NCBI RefSeq assembly: GCF_002119765.1
Contig: NZ_CP021112.1
Coordinates: 1,234,501 to 1,298,500 of the forward strand
Reading direction: 5' to 3'
Source of the DNA: Pseudorhodoplanes sinuspersici
GTDB lineage: Bacteria > Pseudomonadota > Alphaproteobacteria > Rhizobiales > Xanthobacteraceae
DNA length: 64,000 nucleotides
Shown: positions 46,385-56,766 of the stretch, piece after piece
Position numbering within the stretch: position 1 is the stretch's first letter
Layout of the letters: every line of letters begins with the position of its first letter
The notes under the pieces: generated by a model
What the model was told of the DNA's origin: nothing
What the model saw: the letters and a program-made list of their open reading frames with translations, nothing else
Database searches by the model: none
Made by a program: the position numbers and the translations under genes

Positions 46385-47139
46385 TGCGTAACATCCTGCA
46401 CATGCCGGCGGCCGCGCGCGATATCGAGGAACACATCTTCGAGCGTCTCGCGACCATAACGTGCGAGCAGCTTTTCGGGCGCTTCGTCGTCGACGATCTC
46501 GCCGCGCTTCATCATGATGACGCGATCGCACAGACGCTCGACCTCGCCCATGTTGTGCGAGGCGAGAAGAATGGTCGCGCCGCGCTCGACGCGATAGCGT
46601 TCAATTTCGGCGCGCACCCAATCGGCCGTATCCGGATCGAGCGAGGCGGTCGGCTCGTCGAGCAGCAGAATTTCCGGATGATTGAGCAGCGCCTTGGCGA
46701 GCGAGACGCGCGTCTTCTGTCCGGCCGACAACTTGCCGGTCGGACGATCGAGGAAATCCTTTAGATCGAATTGCGTACCAAGTTCGTGGACGCGCTGCGG
46801 CACATCCGGCACGCCATAAAGCTTGCCGAACACAGTAAGATTTTGCCGCACGGTCAGCCGCATCGGCATATCGACATAGGGACTTTCGAAATTCATCCGG
46901 TGCAGCACGCGATGACGACACTTGGGCACCTCTTCGCCGAGAACGTGAACGCGGCCAGAGGTCGGCGTCACAAGCCCCATGATCATCGCAATGGTTGTGG
47001 TCTTTCCTGCACCATTGCCGCCAAGCAAGGCGGTCACTGAACCTGTTTCGATCGAAAAGGAAATGCCGTTGACCGCCATGCCGCCCTTGTAAATCTTGAC
47101 GACGCGATCAAGTGAAATGGCAGCTTCAGCAGACGGCAT
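46381..47139 (-). CDS. ABC-2 type exporter ATPase
   Basis: A 252-residue ATPase with Walker A LLGGNGAGKTTT, a signature LSAGQKTRVSLAKALL in which the usual LSGGQ reads LSAGQ, and Walker B ILLLDEPTASLDPD. It resembles NodI and other ABC-2 partner ATPases. It is coupled to the permease by a four-base overlap. Confidence 0.94.
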   Translation of the reverse strand: MPSAEAAISLDRVVKIYKGGMAVNGISFSIETGSVTALLGGNGAGKTTTIAMIMGLVTPTSGRVHVLGEEVPKCRHRVLHRMNFESPYVDMPMRLTVRQNLTVFGKLYGVPDVPQRVHELGTQFDLKDFLDRPTGKLSAGQKTRVSLAKALLNHPEILLLDEPTASLDPDTADWVRAEIERYRVERGATILLASHNMGEVERLCDRVIMMKRGEIVDDEAPEKLLARYGRETLEDVFLDIARGRRHVQDVTQ

Positions 47140-47301
47140 GAGCGGTCCGGCGATCTTCGGGTTGTTTCAAGTCAGACAGTGGTCTCAACGCGCTGATGTG
47201 CCCTTCCCGCGTCACCCGCGCAAGGGCTAACAAAAGCCGCTCCGTCGCTGCGCGGAATGGTGCAGTTTGAGGTCAGCGCCGCACCTATTAGAATGGGTAC
47301 C

Positions 47302-48651
47302 ATGTCAACGAGACCAACCATCGATCTCGACCGCCTGCCGATGCCGCGCCGCAACGTGCGGCTCGACACGCTCGTGCGGCTGCGCTGGCTGTCGGTGATC
47401 GGCCAGACCACGGCGGTGCTGGTGGTCTATCTCGGGCTGGAATTCGATTTCCCGATCTGGCCGTGTCTTGCGGTGATCGCGCTGTCAGCCTGGCTGAACA
47501 TTGCGCTGCGTATCCGCTTCCAACAGGCGCGGCGGCTGGAACCGAGCCGGGCCGCCTGGTTGCTGGCTTTCGATGTCGCCCAGCTTGCCGTGTTGATGTA
47601 TCTCACCGGCGGACTCGACAATCCGTTCTCGTTCTTCTTCCTCGGTCCGGTGTTGCTCTCGGCCACCGCCCTGCCCGCACGGCTGACGATAGCGCTTGGC
47701 CTGTTCGCCATCATTTGTGTGACACTCCTGATCTTCTTCCACGAACCACTGCCATGGTCCGAAGAATACGGGCCGATGCCGGTGCTGCCCGACACCTACA
47801 TGCTGGGCGTCTGGTTCTCGATCGTCCTCGCGATCTTCTTCATCAGCGTCTATGCGTGGCAGATCAGTGAGGAATCGCGGCAATTCGTCAACGCCCTGGC
47901 CGCAACCGAACTCGTGCTGGCGCGCGAACAGCATGTGACGCAGCTCGATGGCCTGGCCGCCGCTGCGGCCCATGCGCTCGGTACGCCGCTATCGACCATC
48001 TCGGTAATCGCACGCGAACTCGAACGCGAGATTGATCCAAAGTCTCCGCATGCCGAAGACGTCAAGCTGTTGCGCGAGCAGGCGCAACGCTGCCGCGATA
48101 TCTTGTCCAAACTGAATGAGCTGCAGACCGAGGGCGCGCCGTTCGACCAGATGCCGCTGCGAACATTGCTGCAGGAGGTCGCCGAGCCGCATCGGCATTT
48201 CGGCATTAACGTGGAGGTGAAAATACCGGCCACCGAACCTTCGCCGGTAGCCGCCCGCAACCCGGCGATCCTGTACGGCCTTGGGAACTTGGTTGAGAAT
48301 GCGGTCGATTTTGCCCGCGAGCGGGTCGATATTACTGCCGACTGGACGGCGGACACCGTTACCGTCGTGATTGCCGACGACGGTCCCGGCTTCGCCCCGG
48401 AGGTGATCGGCCGGATCGGGGAACCCTATGTCCGCAGCCGCCGGCTCCGGCGCATGTATGCCACCGGAGATACCGGCATGGGGCTCGGCTTTTTTATCGC
48501 CAAGACGCTGCTGGAGCGCAGCGGCGCGAAATTAACCTTCGTGAACCGGAACTTTCCAGAGCGTGGCGCGGTCGTCTCCATCCGCTGGCCTCGCGAATCT
48601 TTCAATTTTGCCGCAGCCAGCGAGCTTGAGCAAAAGGCTGCAAACGCCTAG
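47302..48651 (+). CDS. regB: Redox sensor histidine kinase RegB/ActS
   Basis: A 449-residue membrane kinase with six helices in the first ~170 residues. The quinone-site loop GGLDNPF is at 103-109. The phosphorylated His224 is in AAAHALGTPLST, the redox Cys264 in QRCRDIL corresponds to RegB Cys265, and the ATPase boxes are NLVENAVDFA, DDGPGF and GDTGMGLGF. It senses the quinone pool and oxygen, and with RegA controls respiration, nitrogen and carbon fixation genes. ATG 47302 is used; an ATG at 47293 is possible. Confidence 0.96.
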   Translation: MSTRPTIDLDRLPMPRRNVRLDTLVRLRWLSVIGQTTAVLVVYLGLEFDFPIWPCLAVIALSAWLNIALRIRFQQARRLEPSRAAWLLAFDVAQLAVLMYLTGGLDNPFSFFFLGPVLLSATALPARLTIALGLFAIICVTLLIFFHEPLPWSEEYGPMPVLPDTYMLGVWFSIVLAIFFISVYAWQISEESRQFVNALAATELVLAREQHVTQLDGLAAAAAHALGTPLSTISVIARELEREIDPKSPHAEDVKLLREQAQRCRDILSKLNELQTEGAPFDQMPLRTLLQEVAEPHRHFGINVEVKIPATEPSPVAARNPAILYGLGNLVENAVDFARERVDITADWTADTVTVVIADDGPGFAPEVIGRIGEPYVRSRRLRRMYATGDTGMGLGFFIAKTLLERSGAKLTFVNRNFPERGAVVSIRWPRESFNFAAASELEQKAANA

Positions 48652-48660
48652 GTAAGTCAA

Positions 48661-49221
48661 ATGGAAACCGCGATGAACCCCGCTCCAGCCGTTTCGGCTG
48701 AACGTTCGCTTCTGATCGTCGAAGACGACAAGTCCTTCCTGCAACGGCTTGCCCGCGCGATGGAAGGCCGTGGCTTCACCGTCACCACCGCAGAGACGGT
48801 GTCGGAAGGACTGATGCAGGTCGAGAAATCGGCCCCGGCCTTCGCCGTGGTCGACATGCGTCTTGGCGACGGCAATGGCCTTGACGTGATTTCGGCGCTG
48901 AAGCGCCGCCGTCCGGAAGCGCGTGGCATCGTGCTCACAGGCTACGGCAATATTGCCACGGCCGTGAATGCAGTTAAGCTCGGCGCGGTCGATTACCTCG
49001 CCAAGCCCGCTGACGCGGACGACGTCATCAACGCGCTGCTGTCGATCGACGGCAAGAAGCCCGAGCCGCCGGAACACCCGATGTCGGCGGACCGTGTGCG
49101 CTGGGAACACATCCAGCGCATCTACGAGCTATGTGGCCGTAATGTTTCGGAGACCGCCCGCCAGCTCAATATGCATCGCCGCACATTGCAGCGCATCCTC
49201 GCCAAGCGCGCGCCGCGGTAA
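48661..49221 (+). CDS. regA: Redox response regulator RegA/ActR
   Basis: A 186-residue response regulator with receiver domain (IVEDDKSFLQRL, phosphorylation Asp65 in VVDMRLGDGNG, LTGYGN, Lys in YLAKPAD) and a C-terminal Fis-type helix-turn-helix (ELCGRNVSETARQLNMHRRTLQRILAKRAPR), almost invariant in RegA/PrrA/ActR proteins. It begins 9 bp after regB and is presumably co-transcribed. A start at the fifth codon (MNPAP) is possible. Confidence 0.97.
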   Translation: METAMNPAPAVSAERSLLIVEDDKSFLQRLARAMEGRGFTVTTAETVSEGLMQVEKSAPAFAVVDMRLGDGNGLDVISALKRRRPEARGIVLTGYGNIATAVNAVKLGAVDYLAKPADADDVINALLSIDGKKPEPPEHPMSADRVRWEHIQRIYELCGRNVSETARQLNMHRRTLQRILAKRAPR

Positions 49222-49299
49222 TTCGCTCTCTCAACAATTCGGACGCAGCATTTGCGCCCTCTCCCGCAAGGGGAGAGGCGCAACAATTGCGCTCGCGGC

Positions 49300-49791
49300 C
49301 TATCCCATCTCATTCCCATAAGGGCCGGCCGGATCGATCAGCGATTGCAGCCGCAACGCCGCGCATTGCGCAACACGAAGTGTCATCACCTTGCGTGTCG
49401 GTGCGGGCAACTTGTGCTCGGGCGCATTGCAGACGATCTCGCCGCCAAAACCATCGGCCACAATCAGCCCCGTATCCTTCGGAAAGATCTCGCATGGCAC
49501 TTCCATGGTCGTGGCGAAGAACAGCCGGTCGCAATGCATCCGGTAATCCATCCATTTCTGATCGGCCCGGAAATCGGCGACCGACGACTTGATCTCGACG
49601 ATCCAGATCTCGCCACTTCGTCCGATCGCGACGAGATCAGCTCTTCGGCCGGACGGCAACGGCAATTCGCTGACGCAGGTGAAGCCGTGCGACAGCAATA
49701 GCCGCATGGTGCCGCGCGCAACGGTCAGCGCTGTTTGCGATTGCCGACCATCGACCGGCACCTGCGTGATCCGGCTGATCAGCGCGCTCAT
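49300..49791 (-). CDS. mmcB: MmcB-family DNA repair protein (PD-(D/E)XK fold)
   Basis: A 163-residue protein with a PD-(D/E)XK nuclease core: Asp52 (RRADLVAI), Glu66 and Lys68 (WIVEIKSS). It matches the MmcB family, linked in Caulobacter to mitomycin C tolerance and LexA-regulated repair. Its ATG overlaps the mtnA stop by four bases. I see no obvious LexA box directly in front, since it lies behind mtnA. Confidence 0.88.
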   Translation of the reverse strand: MSALISRITQVPVDGRQSQTALTVARGTMRLLLSHGFTCVSELPLPSGRRADLVAIGRSGEIWIVEIKSSVADFRADQKWMDYRMHCDRLFFATTMEVPCEIFPKDTGLIVADGFGGEIVCNAPEHKLPAPTRKVMTLRVAQCAALRLQSLIDPAGPYGNEMG

Positions 49792-50921
49792 TCGGCCGCC
49801 TCGGACGAACGCCGCCGCGAGGCATGATCGGCGAAAGCGCGCTCCAGCGCATCGCGGGACGGCGCAACGATTCCACGTTCGGTAATCAGCCCGGTCACGA
49901 GCCGCGCCGGCGTAACATCGAAACCGTAATTGGCAACGCCAGATCCTTCCGGCACGATGGTCACCGTTTCGGTGCGGCCATCTTTCGTGCGGCCGGTGAT
50001 AGTCGCAACCTCCTCCGCACTGCGCTGTTCGATCGGAATTTCGGCAACGCCATCGTCAACGGTGAAGTCGATCGTCGGCGATGGCAGCGCGACATAGAAC
50101 GGCACATTGTTGTCCTTGGCCGCCAGCGCTTTCAGATAAGTGCCGATCTTGTTGCAGACATCGCCCTTCGCGGTGACGCGATCAGTGCCGACGATCGCCA
50201 TATCGACCAGCCCGTGCTGCATCAGGTGACCGCCGGTATTGTCCGGGATCACTGTATGCGGCACGCCATGCTGTCCAAGCTCGAAGGCCGTCAGCGAAGC
50301 GCCCTGATTGCGCGGACGCGTTTCGTCAACCCAGACATGGATTGCAATACCCTTGTCATGCGCCATGTAGATCGGCGCAGTCGCTGTGCCCCAATCGACG
50401 GTCGCCAGCCAGCCGGCATTGCAATGCGTCAGCACGTTGACGCGCTCGTCTGGTTTCTTGCGCGCAGCGATCTCTTCGATGATCGTCAAACCATTGCGGC
50501 CAATGGCTTCGTTGATCGAAACGTCTTCGTCACAGATTTCTTTCGCCCGCTGATAGGCTACCGCCACGCGTTCCTCGCGCGGCCGGTTGCGGACGGCCGC
50601 CATCATCTCGTCCAGCGCCCATTTCAGATTGATGGCGGTCGGCCGCGTTGCCAGCAACAAGGCGTAAGCGCGCTCGAGATTTTCATCCGATGCATCGTCC
50701 CGCAGGGCCAGCGCGACGCCGTAAGCGGCGACCGCCCCGATCAGCGGCGCACCGCGCGTCTGCATGCTCGAAATGGCGTGCGCGGCATCGGCGCATGTCG
50801 TGAGCCGCAAAAAGCCGACGCGATGCGGCAGCTGGGTCTGATCCAGAATGCCAACGGACCAGCCGTCCGGCTCCAGCCAAATACTGCGTGTCGCTTTGCC
50901 ATTGATCTTCATGCCCGACAA
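49788..50921 (-). CDS. mtnA: Methylthioribose-1-phosphate isomerase
   Basis: A 377-residue isomerase of the methionine salvage route (methylthioribose-1-phosphate to methylthioribulose-1-phosphate). The catalytic Cys167 ([13 protein letters not shown]) and Asp247 ([20 protein letters not shown]) are present, as is the [13 protein letters not shown] loop. The length is typical. Other mtn genes are not in the window, so salvage genes are elsewhere or the product enters a shunt. Confidence 0.97.
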   Translation of the reverse strand: MSGMKINGKATRSIWLEPDGWSVGILDQTQLPHRVGFLRLTTCADAAHAISSMQTRGAPLIGAVAAYGVALALRDDASDENLERAYALLLATRPTAINLKWALDEMMAAVRNRPREERVAVAYQRAKEICDEDVSINEAIGRNGLTIIEEIAARKKPDERVNVLTHCNAGWLATVDWGTATAPIYMAHDKGIAIHVWVDETRPRNQGASLTAFELGQHGVPHTVIPDNTGGHLMQHGLVDMAIVGTDRVTAKGDVCNKIGTYLKALAAKDNNVPFYVALPSPTIDFTVDDGVAEIPIEQRSAEEVATITGRTKDGRTETVTIVPEGSGVANYGFDVTPARLVTGLITERGIVAPSRDALERAFADHASRRRSSEAAE

Positions 50922-51081
50922 TTAAACCGGTTCGGCAAATGGGCCAAGCTTTTCGGAAAGCGGCTTTTCGCAAAAGAGGCCGGAAATCCGCCGGTTCCCG
51001 CCGCAATTGCGGCTCGAAGCCGACGCGATGACAAAAGAAAGTTCCGCACGGTGGAAGGATTCCTTTTTGAGGGGTGAAGTC

Positions 51082-52160
51082 ATGAAAGGCTTCCTGTCGC
51101 GGGCCTGCGCGCTCGCGCTTTTGACTGTGTCCAGTGTTGTCTCCGCAGTTCCTGCCCAAGCCAAGCCAACAGTGGAAGTCGCCTTCGTTCTCGACACCAC
51201 CGGCTCGATGGCGTCGCTGATCGAAGGCGCCAAAACCCCGGCGCCGAAATCCGCATGGGTCTCGTCGCCTATCGCGACATCGGCGACGAATATGTGACCA
51301 AGCGCATTGAACTGACGACGGACATTCAGGATCTCTATGCGCAACTGCTTGAGCTCCGCGCCCGTGGCGGCGGCGACTGGCCGGAAAGCGTCAATGAGGC
51401 CTTGCACGAAGGCATTACCAAACTGTCCTGGACGTCCGGGCCGGAGGTGAGCCGTATCGTCTTTCTGGTCGGGGATGCACCGCCGCACATGGACTACCAG
51501 CAGGACATGAAATATCCGCAGGTGCTGGCGCTGGCGAAGCAGAAGGACATCGTCATCAATGCCGTGCAGGCCGGCGAAGCGCGCGATACGCTGCGCGTGT
51601 GGCGTGAAATCGCGCAGATGGGCGATGGCCAATATATCCCAATCCCGCAGGACGGCGGCAAGATCGTGGTGATCGAAACGCCGTTCGATGTCGAGATCAT
51701 CGAGCTGCAGGAAAAGCTCAACGGCACAGTGATCCCCTATGGTCCGCGCACCAAGCGATCGAGCGTCGAGCAGAAGACACAGCAAGCAGCGAGCGCGCCG
51801 AGACCGGCCGCCGTGGACATGGCCGGTTATCTGAACAAGCGGGCCCGCACGGCGAGCGCCGCCGAAGCGATCACCGGCGGCGGCGACCTCGTCGCCGATG
51901 TCACGGCCGGGCGTCAGCAGCTCTCCGCCGTCAAGGACGACGAATTACCAGACAGTTTACGCGCCATGAAGCCGGAGGAGCGGCAGGCTGCCATTTCGAA
52001 ACAGATGTCGGAACGCAAGGCACTCAACGACCGCATGACTGAACTGGTCAAAAAGCGCGATGCCTTCGTCGCCGATCAGCAGAAGAAACAGCCGGTCAAG
52101 ACGGCGGATTCCTTCGACCGCGCCGTCCAGTCGACGCTGAAGGCGCAAATCAAGCGATAG
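51082..52160 (+). pseudogene. Secreted von Willebrand factor A protein, frameshifted
   Basis: ATG 51082 with GAGGGGTGA upstream begins a signal peptide (FLSRACALALLTVSSVVSAVPAQA) and a metal-site start VEVAFVLDTTGSMASLIEGAK. The frame is then lost. From about 51240 the second frame continues AEIRMGLVAYRDIGDEYVTKRIELTTD, LVGDAPPHMDYQQD and a long C-terminal region. Roughly 20 residues that normally join these parts are missing, between two copies of GGCGCC (51226-51231 and 51240-51245). The coding quality on both sides is good, so the break is recent or an assembly error. Confidence 0.8.
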
Positions 52161-52230
52161 ATGACTTGATCCACCGCGGCCATTGACGCAATCTCCCGCG
52201 CCTTGCATGGCAGTGCGCGGGAGACTTGAA

Positions 52231-53073
52231 ATGACAATTGACAATAACGCGGCCTACAACAATCGCGCGCATGTGGCCGAATTCCCGCAGATCGTGGCGC
52301 AGTGGGAAAAGGATGGCGCCGCCTATCGCGATGCCATGGCCAAGCAGGACCGCGCCGAACTCGACGTGCGCTACGGCTCAACCAGCCGGCAGATCGTCGA
52401 CCTCTTTCATGGCGACAAGGATGCGCCTTGGGCAATCTTCATTCATGGCGGATATTGGCGTGCGCTCAGCCCAAAGGAGCACAGTCATCTCGCCCGCGGC
52501 CTGACCGAGCGCGGCATCAATGTCGCGATGGCCGGTTACGACCTCAGCCCGCAGGCGACGCTGGCGGAAATCATCGAGCAGATGCGCGCAGCCACGCTGT
52601 TTCTGTGGAAGCGCTTCGGCCAGCGCATGATGATCTATGGCCATTCGGCTGGCGGGCATCTGGCCGCCTGCCTGATGGCAACGGACTGGAAAGCTCTCGA
52701 TGCCAATGCACCGGCTGACCTCGCGCCGGTGGGTTACGCGATCTCCGGCGTGTTCGACCTGACGCCGCTGATCCACACCGAGATGAATACCGACTTCAAG
52801 CTGGATGAGGCAAGCGCGCGCGCGTCATCGCCGCTGTTCTGGCCGGCCCCAAGGGGCAAAGTGCTGGATATCGTCGTCGGCGCGGCGGAATTACCCGAAT
52901 TCGTGCGGCAGTCAAAGGAGATGGCAGACATATGGGGCGCGGAAGGCGTGAAGACCCGTTACGAGGCCATCCCGGGCAAGCACCATTTCAATGTCATCGC
53001 CGATCTCGCCGATCCGAAGAGCGCGATGGTGGATCGGCTTGTCACGCTGTGCCAACTCACCAAGGCCGGCTGA
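52231..53073 (+). CDS. Alpha/beta hydrolase, arylformamidase-like
   Basis: A 280-residue hydrolase. The oxyanion motif HGGYWR begins at 72, the nucleophile elbow GHSAGGH has Ser139, and a late His in GKHHFNVIADL completes the triad. The pattern is that of kynurenine formamidase-like enzymes (BNA7 type), although esterase activity on other substrates is possible. ATG 52231 follows GGGAGAC; no tryptophan-degradation genes are next to it. Confidence 0.85.
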   Translation: MTIDNNAAYNNRAHVAEFPQIVAQWEKDGAAYRDAMAKQDRAELDVRYGSTSRQIVDLFHGDKDAPWAIFIHGGYWRALSPKEHSHLARGLTERGINVAMAGYDLSPQATLAEIIEQMRAATLFLWKRFGQRMMIYGHSAGGHLAACLMATDWKALDANAPADLAPVGYAISGVFDLTPLIHTEMNTDFKLDEASARASSPLFWPAPRGKVLDIVVGAAELPEFVRQSKEMADIWGAEGVKTRYEAIPGKHHFNVIADLADPKSAMVDRLVTLCQLTKAG

Positions 53074-53082
53074 CACGCAACG

Positions 53083-53856
53083 TCAGAACCAGTAACGCCA
53101 CGTATAGGTGACCGTCAGCAATAGGCCGACGATGATCACCACCCAGCGCATCACTTCGCGCGGTGCGTAGCGGGCGATGCGCGTGCCGATCTGCGAACCG
53201 ACCAGCGCTCCGATCATCATGACAAGCGTGGCCGGCCAATGAATGACGCCCTGCGCTGCAAAGATGAAGATGGCGACGACACCGTTGAATGCAGCCACCA
53301 GGTTCTTGACGGCATTGGCCGGCCGATATTCGCCTGCCGTGGCGAGCGATAATACAGCCAGCAGCAGCACCCCGACGCCCGCGCCGAAGTAGCCTCCGTA
53401 AACGGAAACCGGCAGCAGCATCGGGATCGACGTGATCTTGATCTGCGGCTCGCATCCATGGCGTGCCAACGAGCGAGCGCGAATTGCCATGCTGATGCGA
53501 TCGCCAAAGGCGAACAGAATCGTCGCAAAGCCGAGCAATAACGGAACGAGAAATTCGAAGACCCGTGTTGACGTCACTGTCAGCAGCGCCGCTCCGAGCG
53601 CAGCGCCGGTCACCGACGCGAAGACAAGGCCGGCAAAGGCGCGGTCCAGCGGCGGCAATTGCGTGCGATCAATCAGCGCTGCAAGGAAGCTGCCGGGTGT
53701 CAGGGCGGCGAGGTTGGAAGCACTGGCGACGACCGGCGGCAGACCAACAGCCAGAAGGCTAGGAAATGTGACCAGCCCAGCACCGCCAGCCAGAGTCGCA
53801 AGTGTGCCGCCGGCAATACCGGCGGCACACAATAACGAAGCCGATGTCAGATCCAT
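53083..53856 (-). CDS. TauE/SafE-family membrane permease
   Basis: A 257-residue protein with about eight helices and the two glycine-rich TauE/SafE repeats (TLATLAGGAGLVTFPSLLAVGLPPVVASASN and GGYFGAGVGVLLLAVLSLATAGEYRPANAVKN). The family moves sulfite, sulfonates or organic acids across the membrane, mostly outward. It is convergent with the hydrolase gene, with a family E repeat just upstream. Confidence 0.9.
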   Translation of the reverse strand: MDLTSASLLCAAGIAGGTLATLAGGAGLVTFPSLLAVGLPPVVASASNLAALTPGSFLAALIDRTQLPPLDRAFAGLVFASVTGAALGAALLTVTSTRVFEFLVPLLLGFATILFAFGDRISMAIRARSLARHGCEPQIKITSIPMLLPVSVYGGYFGAGVGVLLLAVLSLATAGEYRPANAVKNLVAAFNGVVAIFIFAAQGVIHWPATLVMMIGALVGSQIGTRIARYAPREVMRWVVIIVGLLLTVTYTWRYWF

Positions 53857-53870
53857 TTGCTTTCTTCGTT

Positions 53871-53919
53871 GAGCATGATCCGTCCCGAAAACCGGTTACC
53901 GCTTTTTCGGGATCATGCT
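53871..53919. repeat. Palindromic repeat, family E copy 2
   Basis: GAGCATGATC and GATCATGC arms surround CCCGAAAACCGG and CTTTTTCGGG. It lies between the permease start and the gcdH stop on the reverse strand. Confidence 0.82.
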
Positions 53920-53920
53920 G

Positions 53921-55141
53921 TCAGAAGAATGCCTGGATCCCCGTCTGCGCGCGACCGAGGATCAGCGCATGGATGTCATGCGTGCCCTCATAGGTGTTCA
54001 CGGTTTCAAGGTTGGCGACATGACGCATGACATGGAATTCGTCGGCAATGCCGTTACCGCCATGCATGTCGCGTGAGACGCGGGCAATATCCAGCGCCTT
54101 GCCGCAATTGTTGCGCTTGAGCATCGATACGGCAGGCGGTGCCGCGCGTCCGGCCTCGATCAGACGGCCGAGACGCAGCGCAGAATGCAGGCCAAGTGTA
54201 ATCTCGGTCTGCATGTCGGCGAGCTTCTTCTGGATGAGCTGGTTAGCAGCCAGCGGACGGCCAAACTGCTTGCGGTCGAGCGTATATTGCCGTGCAGCGT
54301 GCCAGCAGAATTCGGCGGCGCCGAGCGCACCCCAGGCGATGCCGTAACGCGCGTTATTGAGACAGCCGAACGGACCGGCAAGACCCGATGCATTCGGCAG
54401 CAGGTTCTCTTCCGGCACGAACGCGTTATCGAGCACGATCTCTCCGGTGACCGATGCACGCAGCGACAGTTTGCCTTCGATCTTCGGCGTCGAGAAGCCT
54501 TCGGTGCCACGTTCGACAATGAAGCCACGGATCTTGCCGTCGAGCTTCGCCCAGACGACGGCGATGTCGGCGATCGGCGAATTGGAGATCCACATCTTCG
54601 CGCCGGTAAGACGATAGCCGTTCGGCACCTTTTCGGCGCGCGTGACCATCGAGCCGGGATCCGAACCATGATCCGGCTCGGTCAGGCCGAAGCAGCCGAC
54701 CATCTCGCCGGTGGCGAGTTTCGGCAGATACTTTTTGCGCTGCGCTTCGCTGCCATAGGCATAGATCGGATACATCACCAGCGATGACTGCACCGACAGC
54801 GTCGAGCGATAACCGGAATCGATCCGCTCGATCTCGCGGGTGATCAGGCCATAGGCGACATAGCCAAGACCGGCCCCGCCATATTCCTCCGGAATGGTCG
54901 GGCCAAGGAGGCCCAGCGCGCCCATTTCGGGCAGGATGTCGCGATCAACCGTTTCGTGGCGATAGGCCTCGATGACCCGCGGCATCAACTTATCTTGTGA
55001 ATAGCCGCGCGCGGTGTCGCGTACCATGCGCTCCTCTTCGGTCAGTTCTCCCTCAAGATCGAGCGGGTCTTCCCAATTGAAATGCGCGTCTTTCATCGAA
55101 ACGGGGCTCTTCCCAGAGAGCTTTTCAGCGGCTTGACTCAT
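53921..55141 (-). CDS. gcdH: Glutaryl-CoA dehydrogenase
   Basis: A 406-residue acyl-CoA dehydrogenase that oxidises and decarboxylates glutaryl-CoA to crotonyl-CoA. The diagnostic [15 protein letters not shown] segment carries Arg112 (human Arg94), which holds the substrate carboxylate. The catalytic base is Glu385 in [17 protein letters not shown]. The flavin motifs [15 protein letters not shown] and MWISNSP are clear. The ATG at 55141 follows GAGGAGAGG. It serves lysine, tryptophan or benzoyl-CoA-type catabolism. Confidence 0.95.
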   Translation of the reverse strand: MSQAAEKLSGKSPVSMKDAHFNWEDPLDLEGELTEEERMVRDTARGYSQDKLMPRVIEAYRHETVDRDILPEMGALGLLGPTIPEEYGGAGLGYVAYGLITREIERIDSGYRSTLSVQSSLVMYPIYAYGSEAQRKKYLPKLATGEMVGCFGLTEPDHGSDPGSMVTRAEKVPNGYRLTGAKMWISNSPIADIAVVWAKLDGKIRGFIVERGTEGFSTPKIEGKLSLRASVTGEIVLDNAFVPEENLLPNASGLAGPFGCLNNARYGIAWGALGAAEFCWHAARQYTLDRKQFGRPLAANQLIQKKLADMQTEITLGLHSALRLGRLIEAGRAAPPAVSMLKRNNCGKALDIARVSRDMHGGNGIADEFHVMRHVANLETVNTYEGTHDIHALILGRAQTGIQAFF

Positions 55142-55324
55142 GATCCTCTCCTCACAGGAGGCTGCTGCCGGCCAACGGGCAGGAATCCTTCGCAAAAGCA
55201 ACACCATCGAACCGCGAGCGGCTGCGGAGCGTCTCAGACATGACCGCGGGGGTTGCGCTTACTAACATTATGTTCGGATTCAGCGATTAAAGTGGTGACG
55301 CCCCGGGGTTTGAGGATTTTTGCC

Positions 55325-56749
55325 GTGCAAAGCAAGAGCGTATTTTCGCGCCTGCAAAAGGCCGCGCATTTCAGCAGTATCAATGCCTTGGCGCTGGTCT
55401 GCCTGACCGGCTCCACAGTCCTCCTGCCGGAGCCGGCGGAGGCCCAGAGTGGGTTCTTCTATTACCGCCAACCGGAACCGTACGGATATGGATACCCGCC
55501 GGAAATGGGGCGCAGGGCAGATCCATATGCCCGTCCCGTTATAAGGCAGCGTGTCAGGCCCGCGCCAGCCAAAAAGACCGCCGTTCCTGGCCCTGGGAAG
55601 CAGAAAGAAATCCCGACCCCGCCCGGGCCACATCTTTTGGTTGTATCGATCAAATCACAGCGCGCGGCGCTCTACGCCAATGGCAAGCTGGTGATGGAAT
55701 CGCCGGTCTCGTCCGGCACACCGACACACCCGACCCCGACCGGCATCTTCAGCGTCATCCAGAAGAACCGACACCACCGCTCGAATATCTATAGCGACGC
55801 GCCAATGCCCTATATGCAACGGCTGACCTGGTCGGGCATCGCCCTGCATCAGGGCGTCTTGCCGGGCCGCCCCGCCTCGCATGGCTGCATCCGCCTGCCC
55901 GAGCAATTTGCCAGCTTCCTCTGGCGCACGACCAAGCTCGGCGCCCGGGTAGTGGTCTCACGCGAAGACACCGCGCCTTATGACATCGCGCACGCCAAGC
56001 TGTTCCAGCCAAAGCCGGCGCCGACCACGGTCGAAACCGAGCCGCCGCTGCGCCGGACGCTGGATACGACGATGCCAGTCTTGGTCCGCACGGCCGGGAT
56101 GGGGCTGATCGAGACCGGCGCGTCGGCCCGGCACACGCACGATGAAACAGCGGCGCCCACCGCGGAGCCTACGAAAGAGAGCCTCACCGCCTCGCTGTCG
56201 TCGGAAAAAGCCGACATCCCGGACGCGATCCTGGACAGCTTCGCGCAATCGCTGCAGGCCAAGCAGAAGAAGGCATCGCCGAGCGGTCCGATCTCTGTGT
56301 TTATCAGCCGCAAGCAGAAGCAGCTTTACGTGCGCCAAGGCTTTATTCCGCTGTTCACCGCACCGGTCACCATCCGCGACGAGCAGGCGATTGTCGGCAC
56401 CCATGTCCTGACTGCCTACAACAGAGGCGATGACAGCAAGGAATTGCGCTGGATGGCGGTAACCTTGCCAGCTGAACTGCCGCGCGGGGAGAGGTCGAAA
56501 AACTCATTGCAGATCGATTCATCGGTTCGCATAGAAGCTCCGGCGAAGCATGCGCGATCGCAAGCGAAGGAACCTGATCAACTAGCGGGACAGAGCATCG
56601 TCAATGTGCTCGACCGGATCGATATCCCGCAGGATGTGATCGATCGCGTATCGGAATACATCACCGCCGGCGCATCACTGATCATTTCCGATCATGGTCT
56701 TGGAAAGGAGACAGGGCTGTACACCGACTTCATCGTCGAGACGCACTAA
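55325..56749 (+). CDS. L,D-transpeptidase (YkuD family) with C-terminal extension
   Basis: A 474-residue envelope enzyme. After a membrane-anchor or signal helix (ALALVCLTGSTVLLPEPAEA) and a Tyr/Pro-rich segment comes a YkuD domain with HQG and the catalytic SHGCIRLP (Cys188). It probably crosslinks peptidoglycan or attaches proteins. The C-terminal ~150 residues (ISVFISRKQKQLYVRQGF...) look like a second, degenerate YkuD-like domain without the SHGC motif. GTG at 55325 is chosen (GAGGA upstream); a TTG at 55253 would add 24 residues and no signal. Confidence 0.88.
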   Translation: MQSKSVFSRLQKAAHFSSINALALVCLTGSTVLLPEPAEAQSGFFYYRQPEPYGYGYPPEMGRRADPYARPVIRQRVRPAPAKKTAVPGPGKQKEIPTPPGPHLLVVSIKSQRAALYANGKLVMESPVSSGTPTHPTPTGIFSVIQKNRHHRSNIYSDAPMPYMQRLTWSGIALHQGVLPGRPASHGCIRLPEQFASFLWRTTKLGARVVVSREDTAPYDIAHAKLFQPKPAPTTVETEPPLRRTLDTTMPVLVRTAGMGLIETGASARHTHDETAAPTAEPTKESLTASLSSEKADIPDAILDSFAQSLQAKQKKASPSGPISVFISRKQKQLYVRQGFIPLFTAPVTIRDEQAIVGTHVLTAYNRGDDSKELRWMAVTLPAELPRGERSKNSLQIDSSVRIEAPAKHARSQAKEPDQLAGQSIVNVLDRIDIPQDVIDRVSEYITAGASLIISDHGLGKETGLYTDFIVETH

Positions 56750-56766
56750 CACGGTGTCACCTAACC

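Noticed and set aside
49258-49279. CCTCTCCC-GCAA-GGGAGAGG hairpin after regA as terminator
   Set aside because: There is no T run after it and it resembles the dispersed family C repeats; termination is possible but unsupported.
49824-51077. Forward open frame over mtnA
   Set aside because: It is a shadow of the reverse-strand mtnA gene.
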